Program-made: the position numbers and the translations under genes | The notes under the pieces: model-generated | Told to the model about the DNA's origin: nothing | The model's database searches: none | The model's input: only the letters and a program-made list of their open reading frames with translations | Origin: DATAWK01 sp036267255 | Lineage (GTDB): Bacteria; Acidobacteriota; Terriglobia; Terriglobales; Acidobacteriaceae | Reading direction: 5' to 3' | Assembly (NCBI GenBank): GCA_036267255.1 | Contig: DATAWK010000033.1 | Location: forward strand, 1 to 64,000 | Length of the DNA stretch: 64,000 nucleotides | Part shown: positions 8,854 through 17,537 of the stretch, one piece after another | Position numbering within the stretch: the first letter of the stretch is position 1 | Layout: every line of letters starts with the position of its first letter

Positions 8854-9004
8854 TACAAGACCCATGCTAGCTGCGCGAGCCAGCTCGCCGGGACCCCGAT
8901 GTGCGAGCCTGGGGCATCCGGATTTTCTCATCTCTCAAAAGTATCCATGAGAGGGAGATTGTCTGGATTCTTCCCTTCGCTACGCAGCGTTGCGAATGAC
9001 TCTT
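8854..9004. repeat. Dispersed two-part intergenic repeat
   Basis: The first part (8854-8932) contains GACCCATGCTAGC, an inner palindrome GCGAGC/GCTCGC, GGGACCCCG and the box TGGGGCATCCGG. The second part (about 8947-9000) contains TCTGGATTCTT and TTCGCTACGCAGCG, then GAATGACTCTTC. The same two parts in the same order occur at 24500-24660, so this is a repeated unit rather than chance. It may also act as a terminator for the gene ending at 8816 or the one ending at 9007. Confidence 0.6.
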
Positions 9005-9006
9005 CT

Positions 9007-10179
9007 TTAACTGAAAAATTGGCGCAGGGCTTCGAGGCCAGCCTCGATGGTTTCGAGTGGAATCGCGTATCCGAAACGCAGATGACCTTCGCCCTGCACG
9101 CCAAAGACGACGCCGGGGATGGTGGCGACGCAGGCCTTGTCCAGCAGGATTTCGGCGGCCTTGCGGCTGTCCTTGTTGATCTTGAGGACCTTGGGAAAGG
9201 CGTAAAAGGCTCCTGCGGGCAGCGGGCAATCCAGGCCGAGCGCATTCAATCCGCTGACAAGAAGGTCGCGACGCTGGCGGTAATCTTCGCGGCGCGCGTC
9301 GATAAATTCCCGCGGCGTGTGCATGGCTTCGAGCGCGGCCCACTGGATGGGCGTGGGAACTCCGTTGGTGGAGTAGAGAACGATTTTGCGCATGGCGGTC
9401 ATCCACGGCTCCTGCGCCACGGTGTAGCCGACGCGCCAGCCGGTCATGCCGTAGGACTTGGAGAGCGTGTAGGCGGTAATGGTGCGCTCGGCCATGCCGG
9501 GCAAAGTGGCGATGGAAAAATGTTCGCCTTCGTAGACGAGGTCTTCATAGGCTTCGTCGGCGATGACGACGAGGTTGCGCTTTCTGGCGAAGGCGGCGAC
9601 CTCTTCGGCTTCCTGACGCGAGAAGACAATGCCGGCGGGGTTCTGCGGCGTGTTGTAGTAGATGGCGCGCGTGTTGGGCGTGACGAAACGCTCCAGCGAT
9701 TCGGTGAGGCCACGCTCGCGCGAACTGATGGTGGGAACCAGCAGCGGACGCGCCTGCGCGCCGGTGACGAGATCGCGAATGGGTGTCCAGTAAGGCGAAA
9801 AGACCAGGACGTCATCGCCGGGATCGAGCACGCATTGGAAGGCGGCGTAGAGAGCCTGCGAGCCACCGACGGTCATGAGGACATTGTCTTTGTCGACGTT
9901 CATGCCGTTGCGCGCGCGCAGCTTTTGAGCGACGGCCTCGCGAAGAGGGTCGATGCCGGAAGAGGGTGCGTAGCGCGTTTTGTCCTCTGCCAAGGCCTGC
10001 ATGAGGGCGTATTTGATGGGGACGGGCGTGTGAAAGAAAGGCTCGCCGCCGTGAAAGCCATGCACGGTTTTTCCCGCGGCGCGCAGAGACATGACTTTGT
10101 TGCGAACCTGGACGATGTCGGAGAAGCCGACCTCATCCATTCGTTTTGCCAAGTGCAGAGCCGTGGACGATGTCACCAT
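9007..10179 (-). CDS. Class I/II PLP-dependent aminotransferase
   Basis: Cytoplasmic pyridoxal-phosphate aminotransferase of fold type I, 390 residues, aspartate-aminotransferase-like. Visible residues are the Asn-Pro in NTPQNPAG (about 176-183), the PLP-ring Asp in ADEAYEDL (208), the Schiff-base lysine in TLSKSYGMTG (241) and the carboxylate-binding Arg in GWRVGY. The amino-acid substrate is not readable. The start is the ATG at 10179 behind TGAGG; an in-frame GTG at 10194 is an alternative. It lies 84 bases after hisA on the same strand and may be read through from the his operon. HisC is already present upstream, so this enzyme probably serves another pathway. Confidence 0.85.
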   Translation of the reverse strand: MVTSSTALHLAKRMDEVGFSDIVQVRNKVMSLRAAGKTVHGFHGGEPFFHTPVPIKYALMQALAEDKTRYAPSSGIDPLREAVAQKLRARNGMNVDKDNVLMTVGGSQALYAAFQCVLDPGDDVLVFSPYWTPIRDLVTGAQARPLLVPTISSRERGLTESLERFVTPNTRAIYYNTPQNPAGIVFSRQEAEEVAAFARKRNLVVIADEAYEDLVYEGEHFSIATLPGMAERTITAYTLSKSYGMTGWRVGYTVAQEPWMTAMRKIVLYSTNGVPTPIQWAALEAMHTPREFIDARREDYRQRRDLLVSGLNALGLDCPLPAGAFYAFPKVLKINKDSRKAAEILLDKACVATIPGVVFGVQGEGHLRFGYAIPLETIEAGLEALRQFFS

Positions 10180-10263
10180 AGCGAGCAACCTCACATGCTG
10201 GACTTTCCAGCTTAACGCGAATTTCTGCCGAGTGCCTATGCTTGCGCGCGAAATGCGAGCGGG

Positions 10264-10959
10264 TCAGGTGGAAAGCGCGCCGGTGTAGACGGCCATGCCG
10301 GCCACGGCGTCGACACCGATAGAATGGAGCGCGGTGATTTCGCCGCGGTCGCGGATGCCTCCGGCGACGATCAACTGGCGTTTGGTGACGGCGCGCAATT
10401 GCTGGGCGATGGCCATGGGGAAGCCCTGCATGAGACCTTCGGTATCGACATGCGTGTAAAGAAAGGCGGCGCAGAAGGGTTCGAGGAGTTCGATGGCCTG
10501 CTCGGGACGCACGGGCAGGCGATGCCGCCAGCCGCGCACGGCGATGCGTCCGCCTTTTGTGTCGACGCTGAAGACAAGACGATCCTGGCCGAGAGAGGCG
10601 GCGAGATGGCTGGCGAATTCTGTGCGCACCAAGGGCTCGGAGGAGGCGGATTCTTCGTGCGTGAATAAGGAGGAGCCGAAGATGACGCGCTTTGCGCCGA
10701 GATCGAGCAAGGCCTGCGCATCGGCAGCGGTGCGGATGCCGCCGCCGACCTGGCAGGGAAGTTTTTTTAGAATCTGCTGCATCAGCTCGCGATTATTTCC
10801 CTGAAGCTTGGCGGCGTTGAGGTCAATGAGCTGCACCAGAGGATAGGCGCGGAAGCGATCGATCCAGTAATCGAAATCCTTAGATTGCAGTGCGAGCCGT
10901 TCCCCCTGCACCAACTGCACAATGTGGCCGTCCATCAAGTCTATGGCGGGAATCAACAT
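10264..10959 (-). CDS. hisA: Phosphoribosylformimino-5-aminoimidazole carboxamide ribotide isomerase
   Basis: HisA catalyses the Amadori rearrangement of ProFAR to PRFAR in histidine synthesis, in the cytoplasm. The 231-residue protein is a (beta/alpha)8 barrel with two half-barrel repeats. It opens MLIPAIDLMDGHIVQLVQGE, whose Asp-7 is the first catalytic acid. The second lies in YTHVDTEG. Phosphate-binding glycines are in GGGIRTAADA and VAGGIRDRGE. It is the last his gene, 44 bases after hisF; all other junctions of the operon overlap or are tighter. The slightly early end (GALST) is within family range. Confidence 0.93.
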   Translation of the reverse strand: MLIPAIDLMDGHIVQLVQGERLALQSKDFDYWIDRFRAYPLVQLIDLNAAKLQGNNRELMQQILKKLPCQVGGGIRTAADAQALLDLGAKRVIFGSSLFTHEESASSEPLVRTEFASHLAASLGQDRLVFSVDTKGGRIAVRGWRHRLPVRPEQAIELLEPFCAAFLYTHVDTEGLMQGFPMAIAQQLRAVTKRQLIVAGGIRDRGEITALHSIGVDAVAGMAVYTGALST

Positions 10960-11003
10960 TTTCTTTTCGAGGTCCTCATATATCTATTGTGCATGTTGCG
11001 ATT

Positions 11004-11792
11004 TCAACAGGGCAGACGCATGGGCAGTCCGTGGGCTGCGAGTTGCTGTTTGAGGGTGCGGGCGTCGGTGACGCTGTAGTGAAAGATGCTGGCGGCGAGG
11101 GCGGCGTCGGCATGACCCGCGGTGAAGACCTGCACGAAGTGATCGACGGTGCCCGCGCCTCCGGAGGCGATGACGGGAATCTGAACGGCGCGGCTGACGG
11201 CGGCGGTAAGCTCGCAATCGAAGCCGTTGCGCGTGCCATCGGCGTCCATGGAGGTGAGCAGAATTTCTCCGGCGCCGCGCTGCTCGGCCTCACGTGCCCA
11301 GTCGAGAACGCGCCTGCCGGTGGCTTTGCGGCCGCCGCCGATGAAGACTTCGGCGAGCTCGGGGGCAACGGGTGCGGGATTTGCGGGCGAATTTCGGCGA
11401 GCATCGATGGCGACGACGACGGCCTGCGCGCCAAAACGTGCGCCGATTTCCTCAATTAAACCGGGGTGCGTGATGGCGGCGGAGTTGAGGCTGATTTTGT
11501 CGGCACCGGCGTCGAAGACGCGGGTGGCGTCCTCGAGGGTGCGGATGCCGCCGCCGACGGTGAGCGGAACAAAGATGCGCTCGGCGGTGCGCTGGACGGC
11601 GTGGAGGAGGGTGTCGCGGCCTTCATGGGTTGCGGTGATGTCGAGGAAGACGATTTCGTCTGCGCCGCCTTCGACGTGACGCGCGGCGAGCTCGGCGGGG
11701 TCGCCGGCATCGCGGAGGCCGATGAATTGCACGCCTTTGACGACGCGGCCGGCGGTGACATCGAGACAGGCAATGATGCGGCGCGTCAGCAT
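11004..11792 (-). CDS. hisF: Imidazole glycerol phosphate synthase, cyclase subunit
   Basis: HisF is the synthase half of the HisFH complex. It uses ammonia from HisH to convert PRFAR to imidazole glycerol phosphate and AICAR. The 262-residue barrel shows the first catalytic Asp in [17 protein letters not shown] and the second in VVVAIDARR, plus phosphate-binding GGGIRTLED and [11 protein letters not shown]. Length is normal. Its ATG overlaps the end of hisH by seven bases, which fits co-translation of the two partner subunits. Confidence 0.95.
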   Translation of the reverse strand: MLTRRIIACLDVTAGRVVKGVQFIGLRDAGDPAELAARHVEGGADEIVFLDITATHEGRDTLLHAVQRTAERIFVPLTVGGGIRTLEDATRVFDAGADKISLNSAAITHPGLIEEIGARFGAQAVVVAIDARRNSPANPAPVAPELAEVFIGGGRKATGRRVLDWAREAEQRGAGEILLTSMDADGTRNGFDCELTAAVSRAVQIPVIASGGAGTVDHFVQVFTAGHADAALAASIFHYSVTDARTLKQQLAAHGLPMRLPC

Positions 11793-12415
11793 GCGGACAG
11801 CTCCGGGTTGGGTAGATCCAAGTTGGGCAAATCCAGAAAATTCTTCAAAATCTTCAGACCGGCGGGGCCGGATTTTTCGGGATGGAACTGCACGGCCATC
11901 CAGTTACCTTCTTCTACGGCGGCGGAAAAGTTTCCTGCATAATTTGTAACAGCAACGGTTGCATTTACTGCAGGCGCGCGATAGGAATGGGTGAAATAGA
12001 CGTGCGTGGAGGGTTCGAGACCGTCGAGAAGGCGGGAAGGACGAACCAGGTCGAGGGAGTTCCAGCCGACATGCGGGGATTTTACGGAGTTTGGAAAACG
12101 TTCGCAGGTTTCCGGAAATACATTAAGGCCGGAGATGGCTGGAGCCTCGGTGCTGCCGCGAAAGATCCACTGCAAACCAACGCAAATGCCGAGAAAGAGC
12201 GCTCCCTGCGCCACGCGCTGCTGGATGGCCGCGGCCATGCCGGACTGGAAAAGGCGTTCGGTGGCGGCGAAATGGCCGACGCCGGGGAGAATGATTTTTT
12301 CCGCGGTGCGCAGGGCAGCGGGGTCGGCGGTGACGACGGGGTCCACGCCGAGCGCGCGCAGGGCCTTGACGACGGAGGTGAGATTGCCGGCGCGGTAATC
12401 GACGACGGCGATCAT
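11786..12415 (-). CDS. hisH: Imidazole glycerol phosphate synthase, glutaminase subunit
   Basis: HisH is the class I glutamine amidotransferase partner of HisF. It hydrolyses glutamine and channels the ammonia. The 209-residue protein has the oxyanion strand motif ILPGVGHF, the nucleophile cysteine in [10 protein letters not shown] and the His-Glu pair in [15 protein letters not shown] replaces the commoner GICLGMQ, a conservative change. The start ATG overlaps the hisB stop by four bases and the end overlaps hisF by seven. Confidence 0.95.
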   Translation of the reverse strand: MIAVVDYRAGNLTSVVKALRALGVDPVVTADPAALRTAEKIILPGVGHFAATERLFQSGMAAAIQQRVAQGALFLGICVGLQWIFRGSTEAPAISGLNVFPETCERFPNSVKSPHVGWNSLDLVRPSRLLDGLEPSTHVYFTHSYRAPAVNATVAVTNYAGNFSAAVEEGNWMAVQFHPEKSGPAGLKILKNFLDLPNLDLPNPELSAC

Positions 12416-13020
12416 AAAAGACCCTTGGTGCTGGGCAGCATGTCGCGAAGCTGGGGGTCGCGGGCGCAGGCAAAGCGCAGGGCGCGGGCGAAGGCCTTGA
12501 AGACGGCTTCAATTTTGTGGTGATTGGAGCGGCCGTACATGACCTTCAAATGCACGTTGGCGCGAGCGCCACGCGCGAAGCCTTCGAAGAAATCGTAGAG
12601 CAATTCTGTCTGCAGGTCGCCGACGAGGCGAACGCGCACTTTGGCATCGACGACACAGGCGGTGCGACCGCTGAGATCAATGGCGGCGATGGCGAGGGTT
12701 TCGTCCATGGGCATGAGGAAATATCCGGCGCGGAGGATGCCTTTTTTATCGCCGAGCGCTTTGTCGAAGGCTTCCCCAAGTGCGATGCCGACATCTTCGA
12801 CGGTGTGGTGCTGGTCTACGTCGAGATCGCCCTTGCATTGCAGCGTGAGATCGAAGCCGCCGTGACGGGTGAACAGTTCCAGCATGTGGTCAAAAAAACG
12901 AATGCCGGTCTGAACGGTATATCGGCCCTGACCTTCGACGGCGAGGCGGAGATGAATTTTTGTCTCCGTCGTGTTGCGATCGAGCGCTGCGGTGCGCGGC
13001 TTTACTTTTCGGGTTGCCAT
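12412..13020 (-). CDS. hisB: Imidazoleglycerol-phosphate dehydratase
   Basis: HisB dehydrates imidazole glycerol phosphate to imidazole acetol phosphate using two manganese ions. This is the monofunctional form (202 residues), without the histidinol-phosphatase domain fused in enteric bacteria, so the phosphatase must be encoded elsewhere. Metal-ligand motifs are [33 protein letters not shown] and [19 protein letters not shown]. The start overlaps hisC by 19 bases and the end overlaps hisH by four. Confidence 0.95.
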   Translation of the reverse strand: MATRKVKPRTAALDRNTTETKIHLRLAVEGQGRYTVQTGIRFFDHMLELFTRHGGFDLTLQCKGDLDVDQHHTVEDVGIALGEAFDKALGDKKGILRAGYFLMPMDETLAIAAIDLSGRTACVVDAKVRVRLVGDLQTELLYDFFEGFARGARANVHLKVMYGRSNHHKIEAVFKAFARALRFACARDPQLRDMLPSTKGLL

Positions 13021-14093
13021 TGGATCTCCTTCAAGGTTTCCTGCAAGGCGGCGATGCCGCGCCGGGTGTGTTCGCGGGTGCCGACCGTGATGCGGACGCA
13101 GCCATTGCAGCCGGGGTCATTGCTGCGGTCGCGAATAAGAATGCCATGCTGGCGCATGCCAGCGACCAGCGCGGCGTGGAGGGGGCCGATGTTCATGAGG
13201 GTGAAGTTGGCGTGACTGGGCCAGTAGGGAACGCGCAGATTCTGCAGCGCGGCTTCAAGCTCGAGACGACTGCTGCGGACCTGCTCGCTGTACCAGTCGA
13301 TATAGGCCTGGTCGGCCAGAGCTTCGGGAAGGCAATCGAGCGCGATGCTGTTGACGTTGTACGGCGAGCTGACCTTGCGAACGTAGCGCATGGCGTCGGC
13401 GTGACCGGCGAGCAGGCCGATGCGCAGACCGGCGAGTCCATAGGCCTTGGAGAAGGTGCGGGTGACGAAGAGATTTGTAACCGTCGCTGTATCAGAAAGG
13501 ACAGATTCGCCGTGGAAGTGATAGTAGGCTTCGTCGACCAGGAGTGCGGCCTGGGGAGCTTTGGCGGCGAGTTCGAGCAAAACGGATGGTTCGACGATGG
13601 CTCCGGTGGGGTTGTTGGGCGAGGCGAGCATGATGAGGCGCGTGTTGGGGCGAATGGCTGCGAGAACGCTCGCGGCGGGGAACTGGAGGGATGCATCCGC
13701 CTGAATGGAGCGGACGGTCGCGCCGGTGGCCTCGGCATAGACGCCGTACATGGAGAAGGTGGGCGTGACGACGATGACTTCATCTTCCGGTTCGAGATAG
13801 GTTTCGCAGAGGAGATGGATGGCCTCATCGACGCCGTTGGTGAGGAGCACGGCGTTGGCGGCGAGGTCGAAGTGCGCGGCGACGATGCGTTCGACATGTT
13901 CGCGCTCAGGATATTTGGTGAGGCCCTCGGCGCTGATGTTTTGCAGTACAGCGGCGACGCGCGGCGAGGGAGCGAGGGTGTTTTCGTTGAAGTCGAGGCG
14001 CAGGCCGTCGCGGCCAGCCAGCGGCGGATGATATTCGCTCATACGCACGACGGCGGAACGAGGGCGCAGCGTGGACGTTGCGGAGGTGGTCAC
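13002..14093 (-). CDS. hisC: Histidinol-phosphate aminotransferase
   Basis: HisC is a fold type I PLP enzyme that transfers the glutamate amino group to imidazole acetol phosphate, giving histidinol phosphate. The 363-residue product shows [12 protein letters not shown] near the N-terminus, [10 protein letters not shown], the PLP-ring Asp in [10 protein letters not shown] and the Schiff-base lysine in [15 protein letters not shown]. The start is a GTG at 14093 that overlaps the hisD stop as GTGA, a coupled junction. It overlaps hisB by 19 bases at the other end. Confidence 0.93.
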   Translation of the reverse strand: MTTSATSTLRPRSAVVRMSEYHPPLAGRDGLRLDFNENTLAPSPRVAAVLQNISAEGLTKYPEREHVERIVAAHFDLAANAVLLTNGVDEAIHLLCETYLEPEDEVIVVTPTFSMYGVYAEATGATVRSIQADASLQFPAASVLAAIRPNTRLIMLASPNNPTGAIVEPSVLLELAAKAPQAALLVDEAYYHFHGESVLSDTATVTNLFVTRTFSKAYGLAGLRIGLLAGHADAMRYVRKVSSPYNVNSIALDCLPEALADQAYIDWYSEQVRSSRLELEAALQNLRVPYWPSHANFTLMNIGPLHAALVAGMRQHGILIRDRSNDPGCNGCVRITVGTREHTRRGIAALQETLKEIQWQPEK

Positions 14094-15391
14094 TTGGCCT
14101 TGATCTCCTTGCGTGATTTTTGAAGGCGGATGCGAACCGATGCGGCATGGCCGCGCAGGCCTTCGGCTTCGGCGAGTCGAATGGTGTGCGGACCAAGCGC
14201 GGCGAGGCCCTGGGCGGTATAGCTTTGCGTGGTGATGAGGCGCAGATAGTCAAAAACGCTGAGTCCGGCGCGGGTTCGAGCGACGCGCCCGGTGGGCAGG
14301 ACGTGATTGGGGCCGGAGATATAGTCGCCCATGCTTTGCGGCGTGCCGGAGCCGATGAAGACGGAGCCGGCGTGGCGGACCCAGAGCAGATCGCGCACGC
14401 TGTCGATGGTGAGATGTTCGGGCGCGAGACGATTTGTAACCGCCGCGGTTTCCTTTGCCGATGCGGTAAGGAAGATGCAGCCATTTTTCCGGAGAGATTG
14501 GCGGGCGATGGCGTTGGAGGCGGATTGCTTTGCGACCTGCGCGGCGATGGCTTCGGCCAGCGAACGATTGCTGGTGACGAAAATGGCGAGAGCGTTGGGG
14601 TCGTGTTCGGCCTGGGCGACGAGATCGGCGGCGAGGAAGACGGGATCGCCATTTTCACTGGCAATGACGATCTCAGTTGGGCCAGCGAGCATGTCGATGC
14701 CGCAATCGAAGGCGACGAGTTTTTTGGCGGTGGTGACGTAGAGGTTGCCGGGGCCGACAATTTTGTCGACGCGAGGGATGGTGGCGGTTCCGTAGGCGAG
14801 TGCGGCGATGGCCTGCGCGCCGCCGATGCGATAGAACTCCTCAACACCGGCGAGATATGCAGCGGCGAGAGTCTCTTTTGCGGGACGCGGAGAGACGACA
14901 ACGATGCGCTCGACACCCGCGACCTGCGCAGGCAGTACGGTCATGAGCAGTGTGGACGGAAGCGGATAGCGGCCGCCGGGCACGTAACAGCCGACGGAGG
15001 CGAGAGGGACGCAGTGCTGGCCCAGCTGCAGGCCGGTCTGCAGGGGGTCGGCCTGAGCGGTGCGCGTCCAGCTTTTGGGCAATTGCCAGCGCGCGAAGCG
15101 GCGAATATTTTTTGCAGCGAGCTGCATGGAATAGCGCAGTTCGAGCGGTGTGTCGCGCCAGGCAGCGGTCATTTCTTCGCGAGTGACACGGAGCGGCGTG
15201 GCGGACGTGAGGCCGTCGAATTTGTTTGCATAACGGCGCAGGCCGGTGTCTCCGTCGCGGCGGATGGAGCGGAGAATCCGCCGCACGGTGGGTTCCAGCT
15301 TTTCAGTGGCGATGTTGGAGCGCTCTTCCAGTTGGCGCAGAAGCTTTTCTGTGCCGGTGGCGGAGCGTCCGTAGGTGATGTGAATCTTCAT
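14090..15391 (-). CDS. hisD: Histidinol dehydrogenase
   Basis: HisD performs the last two NAD-dependent oxidations of histidinol to histidine and is a zinc enzyme. The 433-residue product contains VGPGNLYVTTAKKLV, DMLAGPTEI, the catalytic Glu-His pair in APEHLTID, and SGPNHVLPTG with its zinc-ligand-type histidine. Length is normal for the family. The ATG at 15391 (MKIHITYG) is taken as start; the frame is open upstream but that part is spacer from hisG, which ends 19 bases before. Confidence 0.95.
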   Translation of the reverse strand: MKIHITYGRSATGTEKLLRQLEERSNIATEKLEPTVRRILRSIRRDGDTGLRRYANKFDGLTSATPLRVTREEMTAAWRDTPLELRYSMQLAAKNIRRFARWQLPKSWTRTAQADPLQTGLQLGQHCVPLASVGCYVPGGRYPLPSTLLMTVLPAQVAGVERIVVVSPRPAKETLAAAYLAGVEEFYRIGGAQAIAALAYGTATIPRVDKIVGPGNLYVTTAKKLVAFDCGIDMLAGPTEIVIASENGDPVFLAADLVAQAEHDPNALAIFVTSNRSLAEAIAAQVAKQSASNAIARQSLRKNGCIFLTASAKETAAVTNRLAPEHLTIDSVRDLLWVRHAGSVFIGSGTPQSMGDYISGPNHVLPTGRVARTRAGLSVFDYLRLITTQSYTAQGLAALGPHTIRLAEAEGLRGHAASVRIRLQKSRKEIKAK

Positions 15392-15410
15392 GGATTTTTC
15401 CGATGATACG

Positions 15411-16286
15411 TTAGAGCACAATTTTACTGAGCGGATATTCGACGATTCCAGTGGCACGTGCGGACTTCAGTTTTGGGATGACATCGCGTACGACATGTTC
15501 GTCGAGGATGGTGTTGAGGGCGACCCACTCGGGATCGCTGAGTGCCGAGATGGTGGGCGAGTTGAGCGCGGGAAGCACGGCCAGAACGGCGGGAAGGTCG
15601 GCCTTGCGGGCGTTCATCATGAGGCCAACCTGGCCCTGTGCGGCAATGGCGCCCTGGAGCATGAGCGCGATGTTGTCAATCTTCTGCTTTTTCCATGGGT
15701 CGGCGTAGGCGGATTGATTGGCGATGAGCCGGGTTTCGCTTTCCATGAGGGTGTCGATGATGCGGAGACGATTGGCGCGCAGGGAGCTGCCGGTTTCCGT
15801 GACTTCAACGATGGCGTCGGCGAGCATGGGCGGCTTGACTTCGGTGGCGCCCCAGCTGAATTCGACCTTGACGGGAACATTTTTTCCGGCGAAGTAACGT
15901 TTGGTGGCTTCGACCAGTTCGGTGGCGATGATTTTGCCGGCGAGATCTTCGGCGCGCTGGTACGGCGAATCCTCGGGAACGGCGAGCACCCAGCGAACTT
16001 TCTGGCGGCTTTGCTTGGAGTAGGTGAGGCTGGTGATGGAGGCGACGTCGAGGCCATTTTCAACGACCCAATCGTTGCCGGTGAGGCCGGCGTCGAGCGC
16101 ACCGTGGGCGACGTAGCGGGCCATCTCCTGCGCGCGGATGAGCATGCATTCGATCTCGGCGTCGTCGATGGCGGGAAAGTAAGAGCGGCCATTGGCGAAG
16201 ATGCGCCAGCCGGCGCGTTCAAAGAGGGCGATGGTGGCGTCCTGCAGGCTGCCTTTGGGAATGCCAAGTTTTATTTTATTGCTCAC
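15411..16286 (-). CDS. hisG: ATP phosphoribosyltransferase, long form
   Basis: HisG catalyses the committed step, joining ATP and PRPP to phosphoribosyl-ATP, and is usually feedback-inhibited by histidine. The 291-residue length indicates the long form with a C-terminal regulatory domain, so no HisZ partner is expected. Visible blocks are [27 protein letters not shown] and [19 protein letters not shown]. The start is read as GTG at 16286, which forms a GTGA overlap with the hisI stop; it gives the usual family N-terminus. The control by leader attenuation is described under the leader peptide. Confidence 0.93.
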   Translation of the reverse strand: MSNKIKLGIPKGSLQDATIALFERAGWRIFANGRSYFPAIDDAEIECMLIRAQEMARYVAHGALDAGLTGNDWVVENGLDVASITSLTYSKQSRQKVRWVLAVPEDSPYQRAEDLAGKIIATELVEATKRYFAGKNVPVKVEFSWGATEVKPPMLADAIVEVTETGSSLRANRLRIIDTLMESETRLIANQSAYADPWKKQKIDNIALMLQGAIAAQGQVGLMMNARKADLPAVLAVLPALNSPTISALSDPEWVALNTILDEHVVRDVIPKLKSARATGIVEYPLSKIVL

Positions 16287-16648
16287 GATTGCACCTCGGT
16301 CGTTGGGGTGGTGGCGCGGAGCGCGATGGGCTTGGTGAAGCAACTGACGGTGCCTTCGTGACAGACGAGGCCGTCGCCTTCGACAACGACGCGGAAGAGC
16401 AGGGTGTCATTGTCACAGTCGGTGAGGGCTTCGACGATGCGTAGGCGATTGCCGCTGGTTTCGCCCTTCATCCAGAGCTTTTTACGGGTGCGGCTCCAGA
16501 AGGTGACGAAGCCGGAGTCGAGGGACTTCTGGTAGCTCTCCTGATTGAGGAAGCCGACCATCAGCAAGGCGCTGGTGGCGGCGTCCTGCACGATGCCGGG
16601 GACGAGGCCATCCAGTTTGCTGAAGTCGATGCCGGGGTTGGTGGTCAT
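16283..16648 (-). CDS. hisI: Phosphoribosyl-AMP cyclohydrolase
   Basis: HisI opens the purine ring of phosphoribosyl-AMP, the third step of histidine synthesis. The 121-residue protein is the stand-alone cyclohydrolase; the HisE pyrophosphohydrolase domain is absent and no hisE lies in the window. Metal-ligand residues are visible in [13 protein letters not shown] and CHEGTVSCF, and the WMKGETSGN block is intact. It is the first structural gene of the operon. Its start has GGAG upstream and sits 34 bases after the attenuator hairpin. Confidence 0.93.
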   Translation of the reverse strand: MTTNPGIDFSKLDGLVPGIVQDAATSALLMVGFLNQESYQKSLDSGFVTFWSRTRKKLWMKGETSGNRLRIVEALTDCDNDTLLFRVVVEGDGLVCHEGTVSCFTKPIALRATTPTTEVQS

Positions 16649-16681
16649 GCTGTTTTTTTCTCCATTGTGAGTGCAAAAGTG

Positions 16682-16716
16682 AAAAGCCCGCGGATGCTGA
16701 GCGCATCGGCGGGCTT
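16682..16716 (-). terminator. his operon attenuator hairpin
   Basis: Read on the minus strand, arms AAGCCCGCCGATGC and GCATCCGCGGGCTT pair over 14 positions with one mismatch and a five-base loop. TTTTCACTTTTG follows, a usable U tract. It lies between the histidine-rich leader ORF (ends 16756) and hisI (starts 16648), the position of a classic attenuator. GGCGGGC, just after the His codons in the leader ORF, can pair with GCCCGCC in the upstream arm, so an antiterminator can be drawn. Opposing use of the two structures is inferred from known his attenuators. Confidence 0.82.
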
Positions 16717-16755
16717 GATCTGCGAGCTTGTCTGATTGCTGAATCTTGGTGTTGC

Positions 16756-16842
16756 TTAGGAAGATTGCTCAGAAAGCTTCGCTGACACGCCCGCCAAGGC
16801 ATGATGATGGTGATGATGGCGGTGATGTCCACGAAGCTGCAT
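16756..16842 (-). CDS. hisL: his operon leader peptide (28 aa, eight histidines)
   Basis: A 28-codon frame reads MQLRGHHRHHHHHH and then ALAGVSAKLSEQSS before a TAA stop. Eight of nine codons at positions 6-14 are histidine codons (CAT or CAC), broken once by arginine. It precedes the attenuator hairpin and the his genes on the same strand. In known leader-peptide control, scarcity of charged histidyl-tRNA stalls the ribosome here and prevents terminator formation. A run this dense directly ahead of a his operon is hard to explain otherwise. No strong Shine-Dalgarno is seen; the upstream region is A/T-rich and may hold the promoter. Confidence 0.85.
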   Translation of the reverse strand: MQLRGHHRHHHHHHALAGVSAKLSEQSS

Positions 16843-16965
16843 GTAAAAAATGTATCAGAAGTTCGGCGGATGTCAAAATTTCTGGCGTTTGGTTGTGAGC
16901 AACGGTAGCTTATTGCAGAACGAAGAGAAAGACCCAGGTGGAATCTGGGTTTGGAAAGGTTACAG

Positions 16966-17532
16966 ATGCGATCGACATGGTGGGAAGTGCTTTTCTGGGT
17001 ATGGATTGGCTCTGAAGTGTACATTGCGTTGGCGACGCGGACGCGGCACACGGTTGGGAAGGTGCAGGATCGCGGGACGCAACTGCTGTTGTGGGTGGTG
17101 ATTGTGGCGGCGATGACGGCGTGCGGATGGATCGACGCCACCATGGGAAAGACAATGTTTGGCGGGGCGCACTGGTTGAAGACGGCTGCGGTTGTGTTGC
17201 TGGCGGCGGGATTGGCCATCCGGTGGACGGCGATCGTGTCGCTGGGCAAAGCCTTCAGCGCGAATGTGGCGATTCGCGAGACGCAGACGCTGAAGGACAC
17301 GGGACTGTATCGATGGGTGCGGCATCCATCGTATTCCGGATTGCTGCTGATCTTTCTGGCAGCGGGGGTGCATTCGCGCAACTGGCTGGGCCTGGCGGTG
17401 GCAATGGTGCCGACGACGGCGGCGCTGCTCTACCGAATCCACGTGGAGGAAACGGCGTTGCAGGGCGCCTTTGGGGAGCTGTACCGGTCATACAGCAGCA
17501 GGACGAAGCGGCTGATCCCGGGCGTGTACTGA
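16966..17532 (+). CDS. Isoprenylcysteine methyltransferase-like membrane protein
   Basis: Multipass membrane protein of 188 residues in the isoprenylcysteine carboxyl methyltransferase/phospholipid methyltransferase group. The C-terminal signature is present: GLYRWVRHPSYSGLLL, a later helix, and RIHVEETALQGAFGELYRSY, whose Glu-Glu and Tyr are typical of cofactor (SAM) binding in this group. Bacterial substrates are unknown. The ATG at 16966 follows GGAAAGG. It is divergent from the his operon, about 120 bases from the leader-peptide start, so the promoters of the two transcripts lie close together. Confidence 0.8.
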   Translation: MRSTWWEVLFWVWIGSEVYIALATRTRHTVGKVQDRGTQLLLWVVIVAAMTACGWIDATMGKTMFGGAHWLKTAAVVLLAAGLAIRWTAIVSLGKAFSANVAIRETQTLKDTGLYRWVRHPSYSGLLLIFLAAGVHSRNWLGLAVAMVPTTAALLYRIHVEETALQGAFGELYRSYSSRTKRLIPGVY

Positions 17533-17537
17533 AGATT

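Noticed and set aside
8854..9004. Possible insertion sequence remnant
   Set aside because: No transposase fragment or target duplication is seen; the match to the 24500 copy fits a REP-like element better.
16482..17381. 299-codon minus-strand frame across the his leader region
   Set aside because: It is a different frame from the leader peptide and hisI, runs antisense to the methyltransferase gene and lacks protein character.
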